From Christensenella sp. UBA7597 (GTDB lineage: Bacteria > Bacillota > Clostridia > Christensenellales > Borkfalkiaceae), in assembly GCA_002474405.1 (NCBI GenBank), contig DLQW01000064.1, forward strand, positions 12,229-37,461: a stretch of DNA of 25,233 bases. The letters are read 5' to 3'. Below the pieces are notes generated by a model, which was not told the origin of the DNA, made no database searches, and worked only from the letters and a program-made list of their open reading frames with translations. This document shows positions 1-7,514 of the stretch, piece after piece. Each line of letters begins with the position of its first letter. Position 1 is the first letter of the stretch. The position numbers and the translations under genes were made by a program.

Positions 1-198
1 GGGGCGGACGATCCCGTGATCGGAAACGAAAAGAAATGGCTTGCGGCGCAGCAATTTCTGCGCGACGTCGGCTACAAAAACGTTACGGGAAAACTGTACC
101 CGAAAATGCGGCACGAAATTTTAAACGAGACGGGCAAAGAGGAAGTATACGCCGATGCGCTTGCGTTCATCGAAAAAACGGCGGAAAAACAGGCGTAA
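1..198 (+). CDS. Alpha/beta hydrolase (lysophospholipase-like), C-terminal fragment
   Basis: The reading frame is open from base 1 and stops at 196-198, so only the last 65 codons are present; the true start lies upstream. The fragment opens with Gly-Ala-Asp-Asp-Pro-Val, which fits the loop carrying the catalytic Asp of serine hydrolases, and contains LYPKMRHEILNE, the usual context of the catalytic His in the lysophospholipase / monoacylglycerol lipase (PldB/YtpA-like) family. Members hydrolyse ester bonds of lysophospholipids or monoglycerides; the exact substrate cannot be read from this fragment. No terminator is obvious after the stop, and the next gene has its own promoter. Confidence 0.82.
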   Translation, partial: GADDPVIGNEKKWLAAQQFLRDVGYKNVTGKLYPKMRHEILNETGKEEVYADALAFIEKTAEKQA

Positions 199-254
199 AC
201 GGCAAAATAACGGCAGAACTTGCGAAAAATTTTTGTAAAGATTCGTCGAAATCG

Positions 255-283
255 TTGATTTTTGGCGATTTATATAGTATAAT
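255..283 (+). promoter_or_regulatory. SigA-type promoter for the LemA/DUF2207 operon
   Basis: TTGATT at 255-260 and a perfect TATAAT at 278-283 are separated by 17 bp. The start of transcription would be near 290, leaving a leader of about 75 nt before the lemA start at 367. Confidence 0.8.
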
Positions 284-366
284 AAACATAGAAAATTCGT
301 TTTTTCCGCGGCGCACGTTTAAAAAACGGCGGAATCGGAAGCGGAAAACTACGGAAGGAGAAAAAG

Positions 367-966
367 ATGTTAAATTCGTTACTTATCGGCGGCGGCGCGA
401 TTGCGGCGATCGTTATCGTGGCGCTTGTAATCGTTCTGGTGATTGCAATCGTCGCCTGGTGGATTAAAACCGCCAACGCGCTCGTTCGCCTGAACAACAA
501 AGCGGAAGAGGCATGGGCTACCATCGACGTATTTCTGAAGAAGAGATACGATCTCATCCCCAACCTGGTGGAAACCGTGAAAGGCTATGCCAAGCACGAA
601 AGTGAAACGCTTACCAACGTTGTGGCGGCGCGTAACGCGGCGGGCGCGGCGAAAACGCCCGAAGAAAAGATGCAGGCGGCAAACGCCCTCAATTCTTCGT
701 TGAAAGTGCTGCTCAACGCGGTGCAGGAATCGTATCCTCAGCTGAAAGCGGACGCAAACTTCCGCGATTTGCAGGAACAGCTTAAGAGCCTCGAAGGCGA
801 ACTGGAAAGCGCGCGCAGATATTATAACGGCGTTGTAAAATCGTTCAACAACAAAATTCAGGTGTTCCCTTCCTCCATCGTTGCCAACAAAAAAGGCTAC
901 GAGAAGAAGAAGTACTTCGAACTGGATAGCGAAGAAGAAAGAAAGAACGTTAAAGTTTCGTTCTGA
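367..966 (+). CDS. LemA family membrane protein
   Basis: Predicted 199-residue protein. A single strongly hydrophobic segment (about residues 6-33) is followed by an all-helical domain with the LemA signature RYDLIPNLVETVKGYAKHE at residues 60-78 and the late block RRYYNGVVKSFNN. This is the normal length and topology for the family: N-terminal anchor with a helical bundle. The molecular role is not established; family members often sit beside DUF2207 proteins, as here. The ATG at 367 is chosen because GGAAGGAG lies 6-13 nt upstream (353-360). The DUF2207 gene starts 24 nt downstream, so the two are probably co-transcribed. Confidence 0.93.
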   Translation: MLNSLLIGGGAIAAIVIVALVIVLVIAIVAWWIKTANALVRLNNKAEEAWATIDVFLKKRYDLIPNLVETVKGYAKHESETLTNVVAARNAAGAAKTPEEKMQAANALNSSLKVLLNAVQESYPQLKADANFRDLQEQLKSLEGELESARRYYNGVVKSFNNKIQVFPSSIVANKKGYEKKKYFELDSEEERKNVKVSF

Positions 967-990
967 AACTGTTCTGCGGGAGATTTTGGT

Positions 991-3036
991 ATGAAATATA
1001 CATTTTCAGCGTCTTCCGTAACGAAAAAAGCGAAATCGCGGACGCGGTGGTTTGCCGCGCTCGCGTTTCTGCTTTTTTTTGTTATCACGGGCGTTTTTGC
1101 TTCGGCGTTTTCTTTCCGTTCCGCTCCCGTTAACGGCGCGAACGGCGGGGGAGTCGCTTCTGCGGAAGGCGGTATTGCGGCGCAGTCCTCTTCGTATTCG
1201 GGCGACGCGTTTACGGTGAATCGATACGAAGCCACGGTTAAGATCAATGCGGACAGAACGATTTATATTCGCGAACGGATTGTGGTTACGATGAACCAGA
1301 GCGAGGGCACGCAGTTTTATCGCTCGCTGCCCGTCGATCAGGGCGACGCTTATTACAATCTTTCGGGAAAGCGGCTCAACTATCCGGAAAACACGGTTTC
1401 GGAAGATAGTTTTTCCGTCATCGAAAACCCCGATAACAGCGATTATATCGATATCGTTGTATACGGCGGCATTATGAAAAGCGTAACATGGGCATACGAA
1501 TTTTCGTATTTCATGCGCTCGTCCGAAACCACGGCAAACGGACTGGGACTCGACGTTGTGGGCGGCGGCTGGACGGTGCCTTTAAACAACGTAACCGTTA
1601 CGGTGAATTTCCCTGCCGCGCCCGAATCGTGCGAGGTATACAGCGACGAATACGGCGTCGCCGGAAAACGGTTTATCGATAACGAAAGCTGGAGCGCGGA
1701 CAAAAAGACGCTTACGCTTACCAGCGCAAAATTACCCGTGATTTACAACGGGTATTTCGGCGACTCTTCGGCTGCAGCCGTAACGGTGGTGTTTAAGCTT
1801 CCCGCGGGCGTCATGTCGTCTTACGCGGCAATGCTTTTAAAATCGCCGAGCTTCTGGGTGGTGCTGGTCATTTCGGCAATCGCAGCCGTAGCGTCCCTGT
1901 TCCTGAGCGGAATGTTCAAAGTGCGCCACGAAATGATTACCGTAGTCAGCGTGAAGCCGCCCGAAGGGATGGATCCGCTGCAGATGGGGCGGATTATCGA
2001 CGGAAAGGTAGATAACGAGGACATTACCTCGATGATTTATTATTTCGCCGATCAAGGGTATCTCACCATAGAGCTGCCGGGCGAAAAGGAAGATCCGATT
2101 CTGCACCGTACCGAAAAGCCCGTACCCGATAAAATGCCGCCTTGGCAAAAGGCGCTTCTGGACGGCTTGTTCGATAAAGGCAGGCGCACGGATACGCAGA
2201 TTTCCGATTTGAAAAATAAATTCTATACGTCCGTGGATAAGGCGAAAACGCTTCTTTCCACGCGGCGCGGCGCCGAATACGAGCCGAAGTCTTTCGTCGG
2301 AGCATGCCTGATCTCGTTGCTTGCGGTATGTCTGTACGCTTTCATACCGTTCTTTATCGGCAAAGCGAACATCGGCGGCGGCTATAAATACTGGACGGGT
2401 TTAATTTCGGTGTTCCCGATTGTCGCATGCGAATACGGGTATTTCTGCGTGGAGCGGTGGCGCTACAAGAAAAAGGCGGGCGTCAGACGGTGGGCGAACA
2501 TCGGCATCACCGCGGTGCTTGCGCTGTTCGGCGTATGGTATACGGCGTTGTTCGCAAGGCACATTCTCACGGTATGGGAAAAGCTGTTTATTTCCGTCGG
2601 CGCAACGGTGTGCGCGTATTTTGCGCCGAAGTGCATTTCCCGCACGGAAAAATACGTGGAAACGCTCGGAAAAATTCTCGGCTTCAAAGATTTCATTCTG
2701 TATACGGAAGAAGAAAAAATCAAATTCATGCTTCAGGAAAACCCGCAGCTTTATTACGACGTTCTGCCTTACGCGCAGGTTCTCGGCGTTACGAAAGAAT
2801 GGGAAGGCAAGTTTAAATCCATCACCATCGAACCGCCGAGCTGGTGCAGCGGAGGAACTTCGTTTTCCGTATTCGATTACGTGCTGCTCAATTCCATGCT
2901 GCGCGCGTCGTTCGTATCGGCGATGTCCCGCCCGCAACCCAAAGGCGGCACCTTCCTCGGCGGAGGCGGCAGCGGCGGACATTTCGGCGGCTTCTCCGGC
3001 GGCGGACACGGCGGCGGTGGCGGCGGCGTAAGATAA
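991..3036 (+). CDS. DUF2207 domain-containing membrane protein with Gly-rich tail
   Basis: 681 residues. A basic N-terminus and hydrophobic stretch (about 20-42) act as signal or anchor, followed by an extracytoplasmic beta-rich DUF2207 domain (about 65-270). A membrane segment lies near residues 283-305, a cytoplasmic portion follows, and further hydrophobic segments lie at about 435-540. The last 30 residues are almost all Gly with Phe/His/Ser (GGGGSGGHFGGFSGGG), the standard ending of this family. The biochemical function is unknown. Pairing with LemA is a recurrent arrangement and suggests a joint envelope role, which is inference. GGGAG at 978-982 supports the ATG at 991. A terminator follows 34 nt after the stop. 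Confidence 0.9.
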   Translation: MKYTFSASSVTKKAKSRTRWFAALAFLLFFVITGVFASAFSFRSAPVNGANGGGVASAEGGIAAQSSSYSGDAFTVNRYEATVKINADRTIYIRERIVVTMNQSEGTQFYRSLPVDQGDAYYNLSGKRLNYPENTVSEDSFSVIENPDNSDYIDIVVYGGIMKSVTWAYEFSYFMRSSETTANGLGLDVVGGGWTVPLNNVTVTVNFPAAPESCEVYSDEYGVAGKRFIDNESWSADKKTLTLTSAKLPVIYNGYFGDSSAAAVTVVFKLPAGVMSSYAAMLLKSPSFWVVLVISAIAAVASLFLSGMFKVRHEMITVVSVKPPEGMDPLQMGRIIDGKVDNEDITSMIYYFADQGYLTIELPGEKEDPILHRTEKPVPDKMPPWQKALLDGLFDKGRRTDTQISDLKNKFYTSVDKAKTLLSTRRGAEYEPKSFVGACLISLLAVCLYAFIPFFIGKANIGGGYKYWTGLISVFPIVACEYGYFCVERWRYKKKAGVRRWANIGITAVLALFGVWYTALFARHILTVWEKLFISVGATVCAYFAPKCISRTEKYVETLGKILGFKDFILYTEEEKIKFMLQENPQLYYDVLPYAQVLGVTKEWEGKFKSITIEPPSWCSGGTSFSVFDYVLLNSMLRASFVSAMSRPQPKGGTFLGGGGSGGHFGGFSGGGHGGGGGGVR

Positions 3037-3069
3037 AAGCCGTTTGCGGTAAAATAAAACGTAATCCGA

Positions 3070-3108
3070 CGCCGCACGAAAGGCAACGGTTTTTTGTGCG
3101 GCGTTTTT
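3070..3108 (+). terminator. Intrinsic terminator of the LemA/DUF2207 operon
   Basis: CGCCGCAC (3070-3077) pairs with GTGCGGCG (3096-3103), followed directly by TTTTT (3104-3108). It lies just downstream of the DUF2207 stop codon. Confidence 0.85.
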
Positions 3109-3131
3109 ATATGGAACAAAACAATGATGGC

Positions 3132-3200
3132 GCGCAATAAAAAAACACCCCGCAACGGCAACGCCGAAGCGGGGTGTTCTGGTGGATTCGACAGGGCTCG
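3132..3200 (-). repeat. Partial copy of the tRNA-Val 3' end plus its terminator
   Basis: This segment is nearly identical (three substitutions and one indel over 69 bp) to 3336-3403, which holds the last 21 bp of the tRNA-Val gene and its downstream terminator. The copy keeps the tRNA 3' end including CCA (3180-3200) and a complete hairpin with AACACCCC (3144-3151), GGGGTGTT (3171-3178) and an A-run at 3139-3145 that becomes a U-run on the minus strand. Similarity stops in the T-loop, so this is not a functional tRNA. It resembles a displaced tRNA end left by tRNA-targeted integration, or a local duplication. Confidence 0.85.
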
Positions 3201-3335
3201 CGCCTTTAGCGGCGCGCCCCGCCAAACGATAATCAATCGTTTGTTTTCGCCTGAAGAAAGCGTAAAGTAAGCGGAGCGGGGCGAAAACGCTTTGCTCACG
3301 CAAAGCGGCTCCCACCCTCTCGCCCTGCCGAAAAA
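3201..3335. other. 135-bp spacer between tRNA-end repeats, with inverted repeats
   Basis: No credible ORF. It contains an 8-bp inverted repeat with 5-nt loop (CAAACGAT at 3223-3230, ATCGTTTG at 3236-3243) and a second small one (CGCTTTG with CAAAGCG around 3288-3306). The flanks GCCCCGC and GCGGGGC are also complementary, so the whole block could fold on itself. It may be a remnant of a small inserted element or a dispersed tRNA-linked repeat; the window has no other copy. Confidence 0.5.
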
Positions 3336-3342
3336 GCGCAAC

Positions 3343-3382
3343 AAAAAAACACCCCTCAACGGCAATGCCGAAGCGGGGTGTT
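3343..3382 (-). terminator. Intrinsic terminator of tRNA-Val
   Basis: On the minus strand, AACACCCC (complement of 3375-3382) pairs with GGGGTGTT (complement of 3348-3355), with an inner CGGC/GCCG helix, followed by a run of seven T (complement of 3343-3349). It abuts the tRNA CCA end directly. Confidence 0.88.
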
Positions 3383-3459
3383 TGGTGGATTCGACAGGGC
3401 TCGAACCTGCGACCTCGTGCATGTGAAGCACGCGCTCTAACCAACTGAGCTACGAATCC
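3383..3459 (-). tRNA. tRNA-Val (anticodon CAC), CCA encoded
   Basis: The 77-nt minus-strand sequence folds as a cloverleaf. The acceptor stem GGATTCG pairs with CGAATCC, the D-arm contains AGCTCAGTTGGTTAGAGC, the anticodon stem CGTGC/GCACG encloses the loop TTCACAT with anticodon CAC, and the T-arm carries GGTTCGAGCCC. The discriminator is A and CCA is encoded. CAC reads the valine codon GUG. It has a promoter 24 nt upstream and a terminator directly downstream, so it appears to be a single-gene unit. Confidence 0.96.
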
Positions 3460-3482
3460 GTTTTTCAGAACCGAACATTTTA

Positions 3483-3511
3483 AGTTTATCACTTTTTTCG
3501 CGGTGTGTCAA
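3483..3511 (-). promoter_or_regulatory. Promoter of tRNA-Val
   Basis: On the minus strand a perfect TTGACA (complement of 3506-3511) and TAAACT (complement of 3483-3488) are 17 bp apart, placed so that transcription starts shortly before the tRNA 5' end at 3459. Confidence 0.78.
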
Positions 3512-3591
3512 TCTTTTTTACGGCTGTTTTTCTAAAAAAATTTTTTTATCGGAAAATTTTGACGATTTTCGGCTTTCCCGCAGTGATAATA

Positions 3592-3620
3592 TTGACTTTA
3601 CGATTGTAATGTGTTAAAAT
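3592..3620 (+). promoter_or_regulatory. SigA-type promoter for the lipoprotein/manA operon
   Basis: TTGACT at 3592-3597 and TAAAAT at 3615-3620 with a 17-bp spacer; predicted start near 3627, only about 27 nt before the ATG at 3654. Confidence 0.78.
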
Positions 3621-3653
3621 TATCATAGTTACGTTCTGATACGGAAAACTCAA

Positions 3654-4979
3654 ATGAAAAAATTTCGCAAAACAACAAAATCGGCGGTGCGGGGCGGTAA
3701 TCGCGCCTGCGTGCCGGTAATCGCGCTGATTTTTCTTTGTATTTTCGCTGCCGGCTGCGCCGTGAAAAGCGTCGGCGCGGACGATTCGTTGTCTGCCGGC
3801 ATCTCCTCCGGCGGAATTTCGGAAAATACGCCTTCGGGCGGTTCCGACTCGGAAAACGGCTCCGGAAACGAAAAAACGGACGAGGAAAACGAAGCCGGTT
3901 CGGGGGAAAATACAGGTTCCGGCGAGAATACGGGTTCGGATGAAACTCCGTCCGGCGGCGATACTTCGACGCCCGGCGGCACAACCGACGACGGCAAAAT
4001 TCCGCGCCGCGCGGCGTTTTATGCGGACGGGCAGTTAATTTATACCTCCGATATTCTCGGCGATGAAATTATCGCAAAACCCGCCGTACCGTCTCGCGCG
4101 GGTTATGACGGAGAATGGGTGCGAAAATCGGCGCAGAACGAAACCACGCTGCGCTATGAAGCGCGGTATACGCCGATCGTTTACGAAATCGATTATAAGC
4201 TTTGCCGCGGTATGGTGCCGTCGGGGCAGGAAGTTCCCGCAACGTACACGGTAGAAACGCCGTCGTTCGAATTTTTTATTCCCGTGCGCACGGGGTATCT
4301 GTTCTGCGGCTGGTTTTCCGAAGCGGAATATCTGCATCAGACGAGCGGGGTAGAGCGCGGTTCTACGGGAAATCTGCGCCTTTATGCAAAGTGGGCTGCC
4401 GATCCGTCTGCGGTGAAAATCGTTGCCGTGCACGGCGGCGAACTGAACGGAACCACGCTGAAATTCACGCTTGCCGCGGGGCAGTGCGAACTGTCGCTGG
4501 CGGATAAAATCGACTGTGGCGCGCTGTGCGATTTCGAACTTGCGGCAACCGGCGGCAAAACAATCCCGGCGGAAAGTCTGCAAAACGGCGTGAATACGTT
4601 TACGCTGCGGGTATTTTTAAAAGCCGATGAAACCGCAAACGACGAAACAGCAAAATCGGACGGAACCGACGGCAATGCCGCGGCGGAAACCGCGGAAGCG
4701 TTTTACACGGTGGAAGTGTACAAACAATTCAAAGTAACGGTTACGTATATGCGGAACGGCAAAGTTTTGTATACGGAAAAGGCGACGGCGGGGCGGACGT
4801 ACGAAGTCTGCGATTTATCCGTTCTCGATGAAGAAACGCTTGCGGAACTGTTGTTGCAATATACGGAAGCCGAGCTGGGAAACGCGTACTGGCAGGACGA
4901 AACGGGGGAGCGCGTCGGCGAAACGCTCGTGCCCGGCGGCAACGTAACGCTGCGCCTGTGTATCCCGGAAACAAAATAA
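3654..4979 (+). CDS. Lipoprotein with InlB B-repeat-like domain
   Basis: 441 residues. A lipoprotein signal peptide ends in FAAGC with the lipidated Cys at residue 35, so the mature protein should be anchored on the outer face of the membrane. Residues about 45-115 are a Ser/Gly/Glu/Thr-rich linker with repeated SGEN and TGSGEN units, probably a wall-spanning spacer. About residues 175-252 form an InlB B-repeat (Listeria/Bacteroides repeat) domain, recognised by the RTGYLFCGWFSEAEY block and the closing LRLYAKWA. The rest is beta-rich without a family I recognise. The ribosome binding site is weak. The manA gene starts 19 nt downstream, so the two are likely co-transcribed, though no functional link is evident. 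A surface-binding role is inferred from the repeat only. Confidence 0.8.
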   Translation: MKKFRKTTKSAVRGGNRACVPVIALIFLCIFAAGCAVKSVGADDSLSAGISSGGISENTPSGGSDSENGSGNEKTDEENEAGSGENTGSGENTGSDETPSGGDTSTPGGTTDDGKIPRRAAFYADGQLIYTSDILGDEIIAKPAVPSRAGYDGEWVRKSAQNETTLRYEARYTPIVYEIDYKLCRGMVPSGQEVPATYTVETPSFEFFIPVRTGYLFCGWFSEAEYLHQTSGVERGSTGNLRLYAKWAADPSAVKIVAVHGGELNGTTLKFTLAAGQCELSLADKIDCGALCDFELAATGGKTIPAESLQNGVNTFTLRVFLKADETANDETAKSDGTDGNAAAETAEAFYTVEVYKQFKVTVTYMRNGKVLYTEKATAGRTYEVCDLSVLDEETLAELLLQYTEAELGNAYWQDETGERVGETLVPGGNVTLRLCIPETK

Positions 4980-4998
4980 AAAAAACAGAGGTTTTTAT

Positions 4999-6165
4999 AT
5001 GGAAATCGAAAAATTATATCCCGAATGTAAAGATAATTTGTGGGGCGGAATGAAACTTGTGGAAAAATACGGCAAGCAAACGGAAAAGCGCCCCTGCGCG
5101 GAAAGCTGGGAAATTTCGTATCATCCCAACGGAAAAACGCGGCTTGCAAACGGCAAAACGCTGGAAGAAACAGCTTCCGCCGCCGAACTGGGCGCCAACG
5201 CAGCGGCGTTCGATCGCTTCCCCATGCTGGTGAAATTCATCGACGCCGCGCAGGATCTTTCCGTGCAGGTACACCCCACCGACGAATACGCGCTGCGCGA
5301 TTACAACAGCTACGGAAAAACCGAAATGTGGTACATCGTGGAAGCGGAAGAGGGCGCGGGAATTTACCTCGGCTTCCGGGAATCCGTAACGAAAGAGGAG
5401 TGCGAGAAAGCGATTAAAGAAAACACGCTTTCCGATAAACTTCGCTTCTATCCCGTAAAAAAGGGCGAGCATTATTTTGTTCCTGCCGGCACCGTGCACG
5501 CCATCTGCGCGGGTTGCCTCGTGTATGAAATTCAGCAGAACTGCGATCTGACGTATCGCATTTACGATTACGGCAGACGTGATAAAAACGGCAGTCTGCG
5601 CGAACTGCATATCGGAAAGGCGCTGGAAACGGCGTGTCTGGAAGCGAAAGAAAAAATCGCGTTTTCGGCGGAATGCGCCGAAGGCGAGCGTATCGGCGTA
5701 AGTCGTTACTTTACGCTCACCCGCCTGAAATTAAACGGCGAAAAACGTTTGAAAACCGACGCCGCAAGTTTCCGCGCCGTTACGTGCGTAAGCGGCGAGG
5801 GGAAAATCGGCGATAAAACCATGCGCCGCGGCGATACGTTTTTCGTGTCCGCCACGTACGGCGAATTCACCGTTTCCGGCACGGCGGAGCTTCTGATTGC
5901 GGAAGTAAGAAAATATCATGCCGTGGTGTCGTATACCCAAAATTGCGGCGAACTTTCTCTGGCAGACGACCTCGGCGCTACGCTTTGGAGCGATACTTTT
6001 GCCGCCGGAACGCCCGGCACGCTCACGGAAAACGAAAAGCGCGCGCTGGCAGGCGGATTCGAAAAAATGTTCCGTAAAACGGGCATTACCGCCCGCGACA
6101 TCACGTATATCGATTTCTGCGGCAAAAATCATGCCATCGAAGAAATTTTCGGAAATTTGCGGTAA
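4999..6165 (+). CDS. manA: Mannose-6-phosphate isomerase, class I, with C-terminal extension
   Basis: 388 residues. Interconverts mannose 6-phosphate and fructose 6-phosphate in the cytoplasm. The zinc-binding set of type I isomerases is visible: Gln90 and His92 in the SVQVHP motif, Glu109 in GKTEMWY and His167 in PAGTVHAI. The active-site Arg187 lies in the TYRIYDYGR motif. The early blocks LWGG and ESWEIS match the short Firmicutes ManA form (about 310-320 residues). Here the cupin part ends near residue 305 (ELLIAEV), followed by about 80 extra residues that I cannot assign. AGAGG at 4986-4990 precedes the ATG. It follows the lipoprotein gene by 19 nt. Confidence 0.92.
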   Translation: MEIEKLYPECKDNLWGGMKLVEKYGKQTEKRPCAESWEISYHPNGKTRLANGKTLEETASAAELGANAAAFDRFPMLVKFIDAAQDLSVQVHPTDEYALRDYNSYGKTEMWYIVEAEEGAGIYLGFRESVTKEECEKAIKENTLSDKLRFYPVKKGEHYFVPAGTVHAICAGCLVYEIQQNCDLTYRIYDYGRRDKNGSLRELHIGKALETACLEAKEKIAFSAECAEGERIGVSRYFTLTRLKLNGEKRLKTDAASFRAVTCVSGEGKIGDKTMRRGDTFFVSATYGEFTVSGTAELLIAEVRKYHAVVSYTQNCGELSLADDLGATLWSDTFAAGTPGTLTENEKRALAGGFEKMFRKTGITARDITYIDFCGKNHAIEEIFGNLR

Positions 6166-6234
6166 AAATAGCGATTAAAAGGCGTTTTTTCCGAAAATTC
6201 CGTCGATAAATTTGGAAAAACGCGGCGGAAACGG

Positions 6235-6263
6235 TTGACAGAACGCAAAAAACGGTTTATAAT
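6235..6263 (+). promoter_or_regulatory. Consensus SigA promoter of the lysine transporter operon
   Basis: Perfect TTGACA (6235-6240), 17-bp spacer, perfect TATAAT (6258-6263). Transcription should start near 6270, giving a leader of about 325 nt that holds a riboswitch and terminator. Confidence 0.92.
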
Positions 6264-6279
6264 ACAAACATAAAAAATC

Positions 6280-6484
6280 ATAATAGAGGCGCGTCCGATA
6301 TGATAAACGTCGGTGCGGATTGTTTTCGCAAGTAAAATCGCAGCGAAGAACAACGCCGACGCGGTAAAGGAGAGGACGCCGAAGAGAGAAATTTTTATCC
6401 GGAAAATTTCTTGTCTGGGCGCAAGGGGAACACTTTTGCGACTGTCCTGGAATCGCGGCAGGCAATTTCAGGTTGAGCTATTGA
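6280..6484 (+). ncRNA. Lysine riboswitch (L-box) aptamer
   Basis: The leader contains the conserved lysine riboswitch blocks in the right order: AGAGGCGCG (6285-6293), GGAGAGGACGCCGAAG (6369-6384), a P3-type hairpin GAAATTTT/AAAATTTC, TCTGGGC (6414-6420), a P4 hairpin GCGCAAG/CTTTTGCG, then ACTGTCC. P5 is CCTGGAAT pairing with ATTTCAGG (one G-U), followed by TTGAGCTATT. P1 is AATAG (6282-6286) with CTATT (6478-6482). The order and core sequence match the Bacillus subtilis lysC leader as I know it. Lysine binding should stabilise P1 and so allow the terminator at 6521-6558 to form. Confidence 0.92.
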
Positions 6485-6558
6485 ATATTCAGGCTTTCGC
6501 CGCAACAAAAAAAGCGCGGAACTCACGATATTTGATAGTATCGTGAGTTTTTATTTTT
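6478..6558 (+). terminator. Riboswitch expression platform: antiterminator and terminator
   Basis: Terminator: ACTCACGATA (6521-6530) pairs with TATCGTGAGT (6538-6547 region), followed by a T-rich tract ending at 6558. Antiterminator: 6478-6489 can pair over 12 bp (three G-U) with 6527-6538. That helix uses the 3' strand of P1 and the terminator's 5' arm and loop, so it excludes both. This is the expected logic of a lysine-repressed leader. Confidence 0.88.
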
Positions 6559-6596
6559 CAAATAGCAAAAAATAATTTCGCAGGAGAAAATCCATA

Positions 6597-7457
6597 ATGA
6601 AAAACATGAAAAAACTTTTAACTTCTCTTCTTGCCGCCGCCACCGTTGCGGCTTCGGCGTTTTCGCTTGCGTCCTGTTCTTCGGCAGGCGCGAAAGATTT
6701 GGATAAGGTGCAGGAAAAAGGCACCCTCGTGGTGGGTATGGAATGCGCGTACGCGCCGTACAACTGGGCGCAGACGACGGAAAACGAATACACCGTCCGC
6801 GTTTCCGACGGTATGTACGCCGACGGTTACGACGTGCAGGTGGCTAAAAAAATCGCGGAGCATCTGAACGTAACGCTGGTGATTCAGCCGCTGGAATGGG
6901 ACGGGCTGATTCCCGCGCTGAATGCGAATACCATCGATCTCGTCATCGCGGGCATGAGCCCCACGGCGGAACGGAAAGAATCGATTGATTTTTCCGATAC
7001 GTATTACGACAGCAACCTCGTAATGGTCGTCCGCAAAGACGGCGCGTATACCGCCGCAACGAAAATCGCCGATTTTTCGGGCGCGAAAATCACCGGACAG
7101 CTGAATACTTTCCATTATTCCGTCATCGATCAGATTGCCGGCGTTAAAAAGCAAACGGCTCTGCCCGATTTCGCCGCACTTACCTCCGCGCTGAGAAGTT
7201 CTTCCATCGACGGCTACGTCTGCGAAAAGCCGGGTGCGATTTCCGCGGTTACGGCGTATTCCGAATTCACGTATATCGAATTTGCGGAAGGCAACGGCTT
7301 TACATGCAACCCGGAGGACGCTTCTATCGCCGTAGGGTTAAGAAAGGGCAGCTCGCTCACCGCAACGGTCAACGAAGCGTTGGCAAAAATCACCAAAGCG
7401 GAACGGGAAGAACTGATGAGCGCCGCAATCGCCCGTCAGCCCGTCTCCAACGAATAA
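6597..7457 (+). CDS. Lysine ABC transporter, substrate-binding lipoprotein
   Basis: 286 residues of the polar amino acid-binding family (SBP_bac_3). The signal peptide ends in SLASC with the lipidated Cys at residue 27, so the mature protein sits on the outer membrane face. Recognisable family blocks are LVVGMECAYAPYNW near the mature N-terminus, GYDVQVAKKIAEHL, IDLVIAGMSPTAERKESIDF (the ligand-contacting AGMS/T..R region) and the YVCEKPGA block late in the protein. The lysine assignment comes from the L-box in its own leader; the family alone would only indicate a polar amino acid. AGGAG at 6581-6585 supports the ATG at 6597; a second in-frame ATG at 6606 is possible. A terminator-like hairpin separates it from the permease. 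Confidence 0.9.
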   Translation: MKNMKKLLTSLLAAATVAASAFSLASCSSAGAKDLDKVQEKGTLVVGMECAYAPYNWAQTTENEYTVRVSDGMYADGYDVQVAKKIAEHLNVTLVIQPLEWDGLIPALNANTIDLVIAGMSPTAERKESIDFSDTYYDSNLVMVVRKDGAYTAATKIADFSGAKITGQLNTFHYSVIDQIAGVKKQTALPDFAALTSALRSSSIDGYVCEKPGAISAVTAYSEFTYIEFAEGNGFTCNPEDASIAVGLRKGSSLTATVNEALAKITKAEREELMSAAIARQPVSNE

Positions 7458-7465
7458 CGGCACGT

Positions 7466-7488
7466 CGCCGCGTTTTCGCGGCGTTTTT
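7466..7488 (+). terminator. Hairpin with U-run between binding protein and permease genes
   Basis: CGCCGCG (7466-7472), loop TTTT, CGCGGCG (7477-7483), then TTTTT (7484-7488). It lies inside the operon, so it probably acts as a partial terminator or as 3' protection for the binding-protein transcript. Either would favour excess binding protein over membrane components. Confidence 0.75.
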
Positions 7489-7514
7489 GAAAAACATTTA
7501 CCCGGCGGATAACA

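Noticed and set aside
2401..3492. Long minus-strand open frame of 363 codons
   Set aside because: It is antisense to the DUF2207 gene and runs through the tRNA-Val gene; composition is Arg/Ala-rich shadow sequence with no domain.
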